NCBI GenBank assembly: GCA_020425125.1
Contig: JAGQRV010000051.1
Coordinates: forward strand, 1-39,254
Direction: 5' to 3'
DNA length: 39,254 nucleotides
From: Paracoccaceae bacterium
GTDB taxonomy: Bacteria > Pseudomonadota > Alphaproteobacteria > Rhodobacterales > Rhodobacteraceae
A program made the position numbers and the translations under genes. The notes under the pieces were generated by a model. That model saw nothing but the letters and a program-made list of their open reading frames with translations. It made no database searches and was not told the DNA's origin. Below are positions 1 to 7,539 of the stretch, one piece after another. Position 1 is the stretch's first letter. The number at the start of each line of letters is the position of its first letter.

Positions 1-191
1 CAACCGACACATCGTTCCCGTCCATCTCAAGGTCTCCGTTGATATCTCTCGATACGACAGCGCCGCGGCCGGCCGACGGCCAGTTCGGCGACACGCGCCC
101 GGGTCCGGCGCCGCATCGGCGAGGCCAGGCGATGGCACTTTCCGCGGGTCTGTCGATGTTCCTTGCCCGCCCGTCCGCGGGCAGGTGCGCC

Positions 192-215
192 GCCGGGGCC
201 GGAACCGGCCCCGGC
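192..215 (-). terminator. Hairpin after the monooxygenase operon
   Basis: A perfect 11-bp inverted repeat (GCCGGGGCCGG, two-base centre AA, CCGGCCCCGGC) begins 12 bases past the stop codon of the last gene of the leftward operon. There is no T-run after it on the minus strand, so it is either a Rho-assisted terminator or an mRNA-end stabilising hairpin. Bases 1-191 to its left hold no gene I can support. Confidence 0.45.
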
Positions 216-227
216 CTCACGTCGGTC

Positions 228-1271
228 TCAGGGCACGATGACCCCTCGGCCGGTGAAGCGCCGGTTCTTGAAATCGTCGATCGCGGTGTTGATCTGATCG
301 AGCCCGTAGCGGCTGTAATGCATCTTCACCTTGCCGTCGGCATTGAGTTCCATCAGTTCCACCAGTTCGGTGTAGTCGCCCACCAGGCTGCCGCCGATCT
401 TGATCTCGTTGACGACGAATTCCAGCGTCGGGATCTCGATCGTGCCACCATAGCCCACGACGATCAGCTCGCCGCCCTGGCGCAGGAGCTTCCAGCAGAT
501 ATTCTCGACGCCGAGTTCGCCGACGAAATCGATCACCACATGGCTGCCGCCCCCGGTGATCTCCTTCACCTGCTCGATCAGGTCGGGTCCGCCGTCGAGC
601 ACGTGATCCGCGCCCAGCTCCTTCGCGAGCTTCTGAGCACCCGGCTCGCGATCCACCGCGATGGTGCGACAGCCCGAGATCTGGGTCAGGCACTGGAGCG
701 CGATGTGGCCGAGCCCGCCGACACCCAGGATCGTGCAATAGGCACCGGGCCGCAGCAATCCCGCCGCACGCTTGGCGGCGCGATAGGCGGTGATCCCGGC
801 ATCGGCCATCGGCGCCACGTCGAGCGGCATGATGTTCGGGTTCAGCTTGATCAGCGACCGTTCGCTGGTGACGAAATATTCCGCGAAGCCGCCGTTCAGC
901 CCGAGCCCGGGAAACTTCCCGTGCTCGCAATACATGTCATGGCCGTAGCGACAGTTCAGGCAGACGCCGCAGGTGCTGAGCGGGTGGCAGATCACCGCGT
1001 CGCCCGGCTTGACCGATGTCACGTTGGAACCGACATCCTCCACCCAGCCGGCATTCTCGTGTCCCATGATGTAGGGAAGCAGGCTGCCTTCGGCATCCAT
1101 GATGTCCTTCCAGACACCTTCGATGATATGAAGGTCGGTCCGGCACAGACCGGCCGCACCGACCTTCACGACCACCTCGTTCGGGCCGTTGATCGTGGGG
1201 GGAGGAACATCCTCGATCTTCAGCTGCACGTTCATCGCGGGGTCGTATTCGTAAAGCCGCGCCGCTTTCAT
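228..1271 (-). CDS. Zinc-dependent medium-chain alcohol dehydrogenase (second ADH of the operon)
   Basis: A 347-residue cytoplasmic MDR-family alcohol dehydrogenase that should oxidise an alcohol to the aldehyde or ketone with NAD(P)+. The catalytic zinc set is visible as C43 (GLCRTDLH), H71/E72 (GHENAG) and probably D157. A full structural-zinc loop is present with C101, C104, C107 and C115. The Rossmann nucleotide loop GVGGLG lies near residues 183-188. The ATG at 1271 has AAAGGAA eight bases upstream. It is the last gene of the leftward operon, 58 bp after the chaperonin gene, with a hairpin between them. It differs from the first ADH (4898-5974), which lacks this four-Cys lobe, so the two probably handle different alcohols. 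A primary alcohol such as 1-propanol is a guess; the family alone does not fix the substrate. Confidence 0.9.
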   Translation of the reverse strand: MKAARLYEYDPAMNVQLKIEDVPPPTINGPNEVVVKVGAAGLCRTDLHIIEGVWKDIMDAEGSLLPYIMGHENAGWVEDVGSNVTSVKPGDAVICHPLSTCGVCLNCRYGHDMYCEHGKFPGLGLNGGFAEYFVTSERSLIKLNPNIMPLDVAPMADAGITAYRAAKRAAGLLRPGAYCTILGVGGLGHIALQCLTQISGCRTIAVDREPGAQKLAKELGADHVLDGGPDLIEQVKEITGGGSHVVIDFVGELGVENICWKLLRQGGELIVVGYGGTIEIPTLEFVVNEIKIGGSLVGDYTELVELMELNADGKVKMHYSRYGLDQINTAIDDFKNRRFTGRGVIVP

Positions 1272-1298
1272 GGCGGGTTCCTTTCATGCTGGGGGGCC

Positions 1299-1320
1299 GG
1301 GCGGGCCCGCACGCCCGCCC
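1299..1320 (-). other. Intercistronic hairpin between chaperonin and ADH genes
   Basis: GGGCGGGC, six-base loop, GCCCGCCC: a perfect 8-bp stem in the 58-bp gap. Without a T-run it is better read as an RNA processing or stabilising element, or an attenuator, than as a clean terminator. Confidence 0.4.
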
Positions 1321-1329
1321 GAAGGGGTG

Positions 1330-2967
1330 TCAGGGCCGGCCGAGAAGTTCGGCGCCGCCGCCACGCGCGGGACCTTCGGTTGGATCCGCCTCGTCCTCGG
1401 CCAGATCGCCGATCAGCGTTTCGGTGGTCAGGATGAGCGTTGCCACGGACGCCGCGTTCTTCAGCGCACTGCAGGTCACCCGGACCGGGTCGATGATGCC
1501 GGTGTCGAACATGTTGGCGAAGGTGCCGGTCTCGGCGTCGAAGCCGTTGTCACCCTGACTGTCGCTGACCTTGGAAATCACCGCGTTCGGGTCGTGACCC
1601 GCATTGAGCGCGATCCGCGCCAGCGGCTGCGAGAGCACCGAGCGCACCACGGCCACGCCCTTCTTCAGGTCGCCGTCGACCTCGGCCAGCAGCGGGTCGA
1701 GAGCCGGCGCCGCCCGGGTCAGCGCGGTGCCGCCCCCGGCGACAACGCCTTCCTCGACGGCCGCCCGCACGGCACAGAGTGCGTCCTCGATCAGCTGGAT
1801 GGTGCGCTTCTGCTCCACCGGCGTCACGCCGCCGGCATGGATGATCGCGGTGCCGCCGGTCAGTTTGGCCAGGCGCTCCCGAAGCTTGTCCTGTTCGATG
1901 TTCGGCGGGGCCGCCTCGTACTGCCTCTGCACCTGAACCCGGCGCGCCCGGATCAGATCGGGATCACCTTCGCCGCGGATGATCGAGCAGTTGCTGGCCG
2001 AAGCCCGCACCAGATGTGCGCCGCCAAGCTGGGCGCGGGTGACGTTCTCGATCCGCTGGCCGAGATCGCGGGCCAGGACCTGCCCGCCGGTCAGGATCGC
2101 CATGTCGTCCATCATCGCCTTGCGCCAGTGGCCGTATTCGGGCGGATGCACGATCAGGTACTTGCCTCGCGGCTGGTTCTCGAGAAGCGAGATCACCACT
2201 TCGGGCGACACCTCCTCGGCGATGATCAGCAGCGCCCGGTTCTCGTCATCGGCGATCTTGCGCGCGGGCTCGATCTGCAGCGGCGACAGGATCTTCTGGT
2301 CCGTCATCAGGATCAGCGCGTTCTGCAGCTCGGCGATCATCTCGGTCTGGTCGGTGACCATGTGGTGCGAGATGTAGCCGCGGTCGAACGACATCCCTTC
2401 CACGACTTCAAGCGTGGTATCGGTGACGACGCCGTAATCGGTGGTGATGACGCCGTCGGCGCCAACGCGCGCGAAGGCCTCGGCCACCATCTCGCCCAGG
2501 GCTGCATCGGTCGCGGCAATGGTCGCCACGGCCTTCAGGAGTCCCGGATTGTCCCGCGCAGGTACCGCCGCTGCGCGCAGCGCTTCCTCGACCTTTGCCA
2601 CGGCCAGTTCGATGCCGCGGCACAGATCGACCGTGCGCGACCCGCTTTCTGCCGCCTTCACGCCCTGCTGGATGATCGCGTTCGCCAGCACGATCGCCGT
2701 CGTGGTGCCGTCGCCGGCCACCTCGTTGGTCTGCATCGAAACCTCGCGCGCGACCTGGGCACCCATGTTCTCGAACCGGTCGGCCAGTTCGATCTCGGAT
2801 GCGATCGAGACGCCGTCCCGCGTGATCAGCGGCGTTCCGACCGGGCGGTCGATCATCGCGTTCAGACCCTTCGGTCCCAGCGTCGGTTCGACGGCCGCAG
2901 CAAGGCGCGCGACTCCGCGGGCAAGCGAGCGGCGTGCTTCGGCGCTGTGTTGCATGAGTTTTGCCAT
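1330..2967 (-). CDS. GroEL-type chaperonin dedicated to the diiron monooxygenase
   Basis: A 545-residue group I chaperonin (HSP60). Around residues 29-34 it has TLGPKG, and at 85-90 GDGTTT with the ATPase Asp at 86; the later EDAL and VEEGVVAGGGTAL blocks also match GroEL. It is divergent from housekeeping GroEL: the C-terminus ends in an acidic and Gly/Ala-rich stretch instead of the GGM-repeat tail, and no groES lies beside it. Chaperonin homologues inside soluble diiron monooxygenase operons (MimG of mycobacteria, MmoG of methanotrophs) are known to be needed for hydroxylase folding, and the position here implies the same role. The ATG at 2967 is chosen because GGAGGAC precedes it and homology begins there; the frame stays open upstream to 3117, but that stretch has no GroEL character. 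Confidence 0.93.
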   Translation of the reverse strand: MAKLMQHSAEARRSLARGVARLAAAVEPTLGPKGLNAMIDRPVGTPLITRDGVSIASEIELADRFENMGAQVAREVSMQTNEVAGDGTTTAIVLANAIIQQGVKAAESGSRTVDLCRGIELAVAKVEEALRAAAVPARDNPGLLKAVATIAATDAALGEMVAEAFARVGADGVITTDYGVVTDTTLEVVEGMSFDRGYISHHMVTDQTEMIAELQNALILMTDQKILSPLQIEPARKIADDENRALLIIAEEVSPEVVISLLENQPRGKYLIVHPPEYGHWRKAMMDDMAILTGGQVLARDLGQRIENVTRAQLGGAHLVRASASNCSIIRGEGDPDLIRARRVQVQRQYEAAPPNIEQDKLRERLAKLTGGTAIIHAGGVTPVEQKRTIQLIEDALCAVRAAVEEGVVAGGGTALTRAAPALDPLLAEVDGDLKKGVAVVRSVLSQPLARIALNAGHDPNAVISKVSDSQGDNGFDAETGTFANMFDTGIIDPVRVTCSALKNAASVATLILTTETLIGDLAEDEADPTEGPARGGGAELLGRP

Positions 2968-3043
2968 GATGTCCTCCCTCCCCCGGACGCGCGGCCGCGG
3001 GGGTCTCTGCTTTACGGTTCGACAGTTTCGGGTCAGCCGGCGC

Positions 3044-3847
3044 TCAGACCGCCGCTCCCGCGTGGCGTGCTGGCACGCGGCCCCGGATGAAATCCACCAG
3101 TGTCGGCTCCTCGTCACCGGCGGTGTGCTCGTGATAGCGCGCGCGCTTCAGCCCCCGGCAGAGTGCGCCGTTGAACTCCATGTTCAGGCGCACGCTCTTC
3201 AGACGCTGCAGATGGTCGGCGAACCCGTCCGCCGTCAGCGGCGCACCGGACCAGGTCCGGAAGGCCGGATCCGTCCCGAACCGGGCCAGACCGCGCGCAA
3301 CCAGCAGAGTCCGGTAACGCGGAAGCTGCATGCGCGCATCTTCTGCCTCGAAGACAAGGCGGCCGAGATCGTCGAGGGTCATCGCGACGATCGTCTCCGG
3401 CGGAACTCCGCTGGCACGCAGCGCCAGCAGCACGCATTCCTGCCGCCGCTGGAACGCCTTCTCTTCGAACTTCGCGCGCAGTTCGGCCAAATCGGTTCCG
3501 TCCGACAACTCGCGAAAGATCTCGTGGAAGTCGCGCCCGCCATTCACGCCTTCGTTCACCTGCTCGGCAAACATGTGGTCGTGCAGGCGCACGTCGACGC
3601 GCTCCACCCATGACAGCGCCGAAACCTCCCGATGGATGCCTTCGGCCATCAGGAAGGCGAAGTTGGGCGAGCACCAGTAGGTTGGAAGCCGAAAATCGAC
3701 TTCCACCCGCCCGCCGTCGCGGAGGCTGACCAGTTCGACGAAACCCATCGCGGTGATGGGTTCGTCGAGCTCCGGGTCAGGAACCTCCTCGAGCCGCGCC
3801 CAGACTTCGCTCAGAAACCTGGCTTCGGTTTCCCGGTCCTCACGCAT
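3044..3847 (-). CDS. DUF59/MIP18-type protein with long C-terminal domain, monooxygenase accessory
   Basis: A 267-residue protein. Roughly residues 8-100 resemble the DUF59 (MIP18/PaaD/SufT) fold: the start pattern VWARLEEVPDPELDEPITAMGF and a later Cys in the TYWCSPNF block match the family's E-x-V-x-DPEL and the reactive Cys loop. Residues 100-267 are mostly helical, rich in Arg/Glu/Leu, and not recognised. DUF59 proteins act in Fe-S cluster or metal-site assembly, and in phenylacetate oxidation (PaaD) they sit beside diiron oxygenases. Here the gene lies six bases after the amidohydrolase stop and 76 bp before the chaperonin gene, so a role in maturing the hydroxylase or its reductase is a reasonable inference. 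GGAG before the ATG at 3847 supports this start. Confidence 0.75.
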   Translation of the reverse strand: MREDRETEARFLSEVWARLEEVPDPELDEPITAMGFVELVSLRDGGRVEVDFRLPTYWCSPNFAFLMAEGIHREVSALSWVERVDVRLHDHMFAEQVNEGVNGGRDFHEIFRELSDGTDLAELRAKFEEKAFQRRQECVLLALRASGVPPETIVAMTLDDLGRLVFEAEDARMQLPRYRTLLVARGLARFGTDPAFRTWSGAPLTADGFADHLQRLKSVRLNMEFNGALCRGLKRARYHEHTAGDEEPTLVDFIRGRVPARHAGAAV

Positions 3848-3853
3848 CGCGCC

Positions 3854-4876
3854 CTACTCCGCCGCAACGCTGACCGGAGCCTGCGACAGCTTCGCGCGCA
3901 TCGCGTCGACGTCGATGTTGTAGAGCTTGGCGGCATTGAGGCCGAGGATCTTTTCCTTGACCGCCGGCGTCAGGTCGACCCCGCGCTCCTGCTTGATGTC
4001 CTCGGGCAGCTCGAACGCCCAGAACTTTTCGACCAGCCATTGCGGCGTCCAGATCGCATAGTCCGAGCCGAACAGCAGCTTGTCCTCGCCGACCCAGAAC
4101 AGAAGCTCCGCGATCATTTCGGCAAAGTAGCGGGGACGGCTGTGGATGAATGGCAGGACCACGGCAAGGCCGCCATAGACGTTGGTCTCCTGCACCGCGA
4201 TCCAGCAGAAATCGTCGATCCGGGGCTGGCCGCAATGTTCCACGATCCAGTTGAGGCCCTGGAAATCGGTCGCCGCATAGTCGACGTCGTGGACGTCGAA
4301 GGCATCCTTGTTCAGGGGTATGATCGTCGGCCCCTTGTGAACATGCATGTTCTTGATGCCGAGCTTCTCACACAACTCGAAGCATTTGTAGGCGGCGGGA
4401 TCGTTCAGGCGCCAGCCCTTGGAGTCGCCGTGCCACTCGGCGGTGTAGAGCTTCACCCCCTGAATGTCGTAGGTCTCCTTCATGAAGTGGATGTATTCCA
4501 GCGCCTTCTCGCCGTCGCGGGGATCGAACGCGCCGTTGACGATGAACCGGTCCTTGGCGCGCGCGGCCAGGTCGGTCGCGCGCTGGATGCAGCCGAAGCC
4601 GGTCTTGTAGAAATCCCGCAGGACGGTGGTCTGGATGATCGCCATGTCGTCGGGTCCGTCGACGAAGAGATCGCGGTAGAGATCGTCGGCGCTGTACTTC
4701 TCGAATTTCGGCTTCTCCCACAGCTCTTCGGACGGGCTCAGCGCCGTGTGGTAGGCATAGAAGCAGTCGATGAACTGCTTGCCGTGGATGTTCGACTGAT
4801 TGCCGGGGCTGCCATCCCAGAAATGGGTGTGGGCGTCGATGACGAAGATCTCTTTTCCGTCAGGGGTCTTGTACAT
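3854..4876 (-). CDS. Amidohydrolase-family metal-dependent hydrolase (amidohydrolase_2)
   Basis: A 340-residue cytoplasmic TIM-barrel hydrolase. The metal-binding HxH is at H16/H18 (DAHTHFW). Further metal-site histidines are probably H178/H180 (MHVHKG) and H214 (VEHCG), and the catalytic Asp is D272 in FGSDYAIW. Family members hydrolyse or decarboxylate cyclic or carboxylated substrates. An amidohydrolase of this type is a regular neighbour of prmABCD in actinobacterial propane monooxygenase clusters, but its reaction there is not established as far as I know. The gene is 21 bp downstream of the first alcohol dehydrogenase and nearly abuts the DUF59 gene. The ATG at 4876 is preceded by GGGAGG. 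Substrate cannot be read from sequence. Confidence 0.88.
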   Translation of the reverse strand: MYKTPDGKEIFVIDAHTHFWDGSPGNQSNIHGKQFIDCFYAYHTALSPSEELWEKPKFEKYSADDLYRDLFVDGPDDMAIIQTTVLRDFYKTGFGCIQRATDLAARAKDRFIVNGAFDPRDGEKALEYIHFMKETYDIQGVKLYTAEWHGDSKGWRLNDPAAYKCFELCEKLGIKNMHVHKGPTIIPLNKDAFDVHDVDYAATDFQGLNWIVEHCGQPRIDDFCWIAVQETNVYGGLAVVLPFIHSRPRYFAEMIAELLFWVGEDKLLFGSDYAIWTPQWLVEKFWAFELPEDIKQERGVDLTPAVKEKILGLNAAKLYNIDVDAMRAKLSQAPVSVAAE

Positions 4877-4897
4877 GGTAACCTCCCAGTTGTCTTG

Positions 4898-5974
4898 TCA
4901 GGTTGAGATTGCGACCTTCAGCACGCCATCGCGCTGGTTCGCGAACAGGTCGTAGGCCTCCTCGATCTGATCGAGGCTGTAGCGGTGGGTGACGAGCGGC
5001 TTCAGATCGACCCGGCCCGATCCGATCACCTCCATCATCCGTCGCATCCGCTCCTTGCCGCCCGGGCACAGCGCGGTCTTGATCGCATTGTCGCCGAGAC
5101 CTGCGGAGAAGGCATCGAGCGGGATCTTCAGGTCGGTCGAGTAGACGCCGAGGCTCGACAGGGTGCCGCCGGGACGCAGGACGCGCAGCGCCGCCTCGAA
5201 GGTCGCCTGGGTGCCCAGCGCCTCGATCGAGACGTCGACACCCCGGCCGTCGGTCAGGTCCATGATCGCCTCGACCGGGTCGGCTTCCTTGAAGTTCACC
5301 ACCTCGTCGGCACCGAGCTTGCGCGAGACCGCCATCCGCGCTGCCACCGCATCGACGGTGATGATCCGCGTCGCCCCCAGAAGTTTCGCCCCTGCCGTGG
5401 CACAAAGGCCGATGGGACCCTGGGCGAAGACCGCCACCGTGTCGCCGATCCGGATGCCGCCGTTCTCGGCCCCGGCAAAGCCGGTGGACATGATGTCCGG
5501 ACACATCAGCACTTCTTCGTCGGTCAGGTGATCGGCGACCGCGGCAAGGTTTGCCATGGCGTCGGGCACCAGCACGTATTCTGCCTGACAGCCGTCGATC
5601 GTGTTGCCGAACTTCCAGCCACCGATCGGCTTCCAGCCATGCTTCGTGCCGGCGCCGTCCTGGCTGCAGTAGCCGCAGAGGCAGGCATTCGACCAGCCCG
5701 ACGGCGTGATTGCACCGGCGATCACCCGCTGGCCCTCAGTGAAGCCCTTCACTTCCGAGCCCAGCTTCTCGATGACGCCGACCGGTTCGTGACCGATCGT
5801 CAGGCCCTTCTCGACCGGATATTCGCCCTTGAGAATATGAACGTCGGTGCCGCAGATCGTGGTAGTCGTGACCCGGACCAGCGCATCCATCGGCCCCACA
5901 TCCGGGATCGGCTTGTCGTCTAGAACGATGCGGTTCTTCTCGACGAAGATCGCCGCTTTCATCTTGGCTGTCAT
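4898..5974 (-). CDS. Zinc-dependent secondary alcohol dehydrogenase (2-propanol to acetone type)
   Basis: A 358-residue MDR alcohol dehydrogenase. The catalytic zinc ligands C41 (TICGTD), H62/E63 (GHEPVG) and D160 (CPDIMSTGF) follow the C-H-D pattern of clostridial and thermophilic isopropanol dehydrogenases. A reduced Cys group (C98, C100, C103) replaces the usual four-Cys structural lobe. The NAD(P) fold is around residues 180-260. Group 5 monooxygenases hydroxylate propane mainly at C2, so an isopropanol dehydrogenase straight after the coupling-protein gene fits oxidation of 2-propanol to acetone. MTAKMK is chosen as start: GGAGA stands seven bases before the ATG at 5974; a second ATG at 5962 is possible. 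Two strong hairpins separate it from prmD. Confidence 0.9.
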   Translation of the reverse strand: MTAKMKAAIFVEKNRIVLDDKPIPDVGPMDALVRVTTTTICGTDVHILKGEYPVEKGLTIGHEPVGVIEKLGSEVKGFTEGQRVIAGAITPSGWSNACLCGYCSQDGAGTKHGWKPIGGWKFGNTIDGCQAEYVLVPDAMANLAAVADHLTDEEVLMCPDIMSTGFAGAENGGIRIGDTVAVFAQGPIGLCATAGAKLLGATRIITVDAVAARMAVSRKLGADEVVNFKEADPVEAIMDLTDGRGVDVSIEALGTQATFEAALRVLRPGGTLSSLGVYSTDLKIPLDAFSAGLGDNAIKTALCPGGKERMRRMMEVIGSGRVDLKPLVTHRYSLDQIEEAYDLFANQRDGVLKVAIST

Positions 5975-5995
5975 AGGTGTCTCCGGTGGCTGTCC

Positions 5996-6020
5996 GGGAA
6001 GGCGCGCTCCGCGCCTCCCC
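5996..6020 (-). other. Intercistronic hairpin 1 between prmD and ADH
   Basis: AGGCGCG, loop CTC, CGCGCCT, extended by a further GGG/CCC after one mismatch. With the next hairpin it fills most of the 95-bp gap. It may end part of the transcripts or protect the 3' end of the hydroxylase message. Confidence 0.45.
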
Positions 6021-6022
6021 GA

Positions 6023-6052
6023 CGGCAGGCCAGGTCTGCGCCCGGCCTGCCG
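6023..6052 (-). other. Intercistronic hairpin 2 between prmD and ADH
   Basis: CGGCAGGCC, 12-base loop, GGCCTGCCG: a perfect 9-bp stem directly after the prmD stop at 6070. No T-run follows on the minus strand. Confidence 0.45.
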
Positions 6053-6069
6053 CCTGTCGCAGGTCGAGA

Positions 6070-6438
6070 TCAGATGTATTCCATGACCTCTTCCATATCC
6101 CCGAAGAGGATCACGGTGTTGTCGTCGACGCGCACCATGCGGCCGTAATGGGTCGAGGTATTCACCTCGAAGATTTCGGCCGTCATCTCCTTGCCGAGGA
6201 ATTCGCTGATCTCGTCCATCTTGAAGACCAGCTTGCCCTCGCCATCGATACGGATCAGCGCCGGATTGTAGGTGACCGTCACGTTCGGGTCCTGAGCCAT
6301 GAATTCGGCGATGGCGCGGGCCTCGACCGAGTCGTTCATGGTCACCCCGCACTGGTGCGAGATCGACTGTTCGAAGGTGATGTCCTTCATCGCCTTGAAG
6401 ATGTTCTTCTTCGAAGCGTCACGAGCAACTGTGGACAT
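6070..6438 (-). CDS. prmD: Monooxygenase coupling (regulatory) protein, MmoB/DmpM family
   Basis: A 122-residue small protein without cofactor. It has the MmoB/DmpM core: a predicted N-terminal helix, the HQCGVTMNDSVEARAIAEF block, the DPNVTVTYNPALIRIDGEGK strand pair, and a C-terminal region with HYGRMVRVDD. Proteins of this family bind the hydroxylase and tune electron transfer and oxygen activation at the diiron centre. The ATG at 6438 is preferred because GGGAG is eight or nine bases upstream; an in-frame GTG at 6447 would add three residues but has poor spacing. The gene sits 15 bp after prmC, the group 5 order. Confidence 0.93.
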   Translation of the reverse strand: MSTVARDASKKNIFKAMKDITFEQSISHQCGVTMNDSVEARAIAEFMAQDPNVTVTYNPALIRIDGEGKLVFKMDEISEFLGKEMTAEIFEVNTSTHYGRMVRVDDNTVILFGDMEEVMEYI

Positions 6439-6453
6439 GTGCTGCACTCCCTG

Positions 6454-7512
6454 TCAGCGGCTGAGGCCAAGTTCGCCGAGGATCTGCGCGATCCTTTCGT
6501 GGGACACGGTCCGCACATGCTCGAACGAGACGGGTTTCGAATGGGGCTGCGACCAGATCGGCTGGAGCCCTGCCGCGGCCTTGTCGGCAAGCGCACCGTG
6601 CTTCTTGACCCAGCCTTCGAAGAGCGCGCGGTTTTCCTTGCCGTACTGCTCGTCGTTCACGAGCAGGTACATCAGGTCGATCGTGTTCGCGAGGTTGCGC
6701 TCGTAATCGGCCTCGGCTGCCGAGATCACGGGCGGGGTCACGAAATCGTTGTTCGCCGCCGCCGCCTGCATCAGGAAGCCCGAGCGGAACAGTTCGCCCA
6801 CCAGAGGTTCGAAGATGATGTTGATCGCGAAGTACTGCTCCAGATAGTCCTCGGTCCCCATGATGGTCTCGACCGCTTCGCGCGTGGGCTGCCAGATCGG
6901 GTCCTCGAGCCAGGTCTTCTTGCCCAGATCGTCGTCCCAGCCGGGGATATCCATGCCGATCTCGGCGAGGTACAGCGTGATGTCCTGGCAGAGCCGCATC
7001 TTGTACGACGAGTTGGTCAGCGTCGCGTTGTTGATCATCTGGGTGTAGCCGTAGCGCTGCGCCTGCATCAGCGACGTGCCGAGACCGAACTCCACATGCT
7101 TCCAGGCGCCCAGATGCTTCTGCAGGATGGTCTGCCAGACCCGGTCGAAGGCCTGCGGCGCGCCGGCCTTGCGGGCATTGGCGATCACCGCCTGCACCAT
7201 CGTCTCGATCTTGGACTGGCGCTGGTAGTGGGTTCGCTCCCATTCCTGGTCGGGCGCCCGGAAGGCATGCCAGTTGGAGCTTTGCGCCCGCGTATTGTCC
7301 TTTACATAGGCGCCCTTGCCGTCCGCGAAGGAAATGATCCAGTCCTGGATCAGGTAGCGCTCGGGATCGGGCTGGACGTCGACGGTGACGTCCTCGTAAT
7401 GGGTCGCCCGCTTGCCGCGCGGCTCGAAATACCGGTATTTCCGGCTGGCCGAGCCCGCGAAGATCGCGGCACCGGCAGCTCCCGAACCGACAGAGCTTGA
7501 AGTTGCTGGCAT
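6454..7512 (-). CDS. prmC: Diiron monooxygenase hydroxylase beta subunit
   Basis: A 352-residue beta subunit of the hydroxylase (ferritin-like helical fold without the iron site), which packs against the alpha subunit in the (alpha-beta)-type dimer. Seen blocks typical of group 5 beta subunits are SRKYRYFEPRGKRATHYEDV near the N-terminus, a middle HVEFGLGTSLMQAQRYGYTQ stretch, and a long helical C-terminal half. The alpha subunit's E-x-x-H iron pair is absent, as expected. The first 25 residues are low-complexity Ser/Gly/Ala. The ATG at 7512 follows GGGAG; the gene begins 27 bp after prmB ends. Confidence 0.94.
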   Translation of the reverse strand: MPATSSSVGSGAAGAAIFAGSASRKYRYFEPRGKRATHYEDVTVDVQPDPERYLIQDWIISFADGKGAYVKDNTRAQSSNWHAFRAPDQEWERTHYQRQSKIETMVQAVIANARKAGAPQAFDRVWQTILQKHLGAWKHVEFGLGTSLMQAQRYGYTQMINNATLTNSSYKMRLCQDITLYLAEIGMDIPGWDDDLGKKTWLEDPIWQPTREAVETIMGTEDYLEQYFAINIIFEPLVGELFRSGFLMQAAAANNDFVTPPVISAAEADYERNLANTIDLMYLLVNDEQYGKENRALFEGWVKKHGALADKAAAGLQPIWSQPHSKPVSFEHVRTVSHERIAQILGELGLSR

Positions 7513-7539
7513 TGTCTTGGTCTCCCTGTTCCTTGAGGA

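Noticed and set aside
39-3090. Long plus-strand frames opposite the ADH and chaperonin genes
   Set aside because: Shadow frames: the minus-strand genes have clear motifs and ribosome sites.
2968-3117. An N-terminal extension of the chaperonin frame
   Set aside because: Homology starts at the ATG at 2967, which has a strong ribosome site; the extension overlaps the DUF59 gene end.
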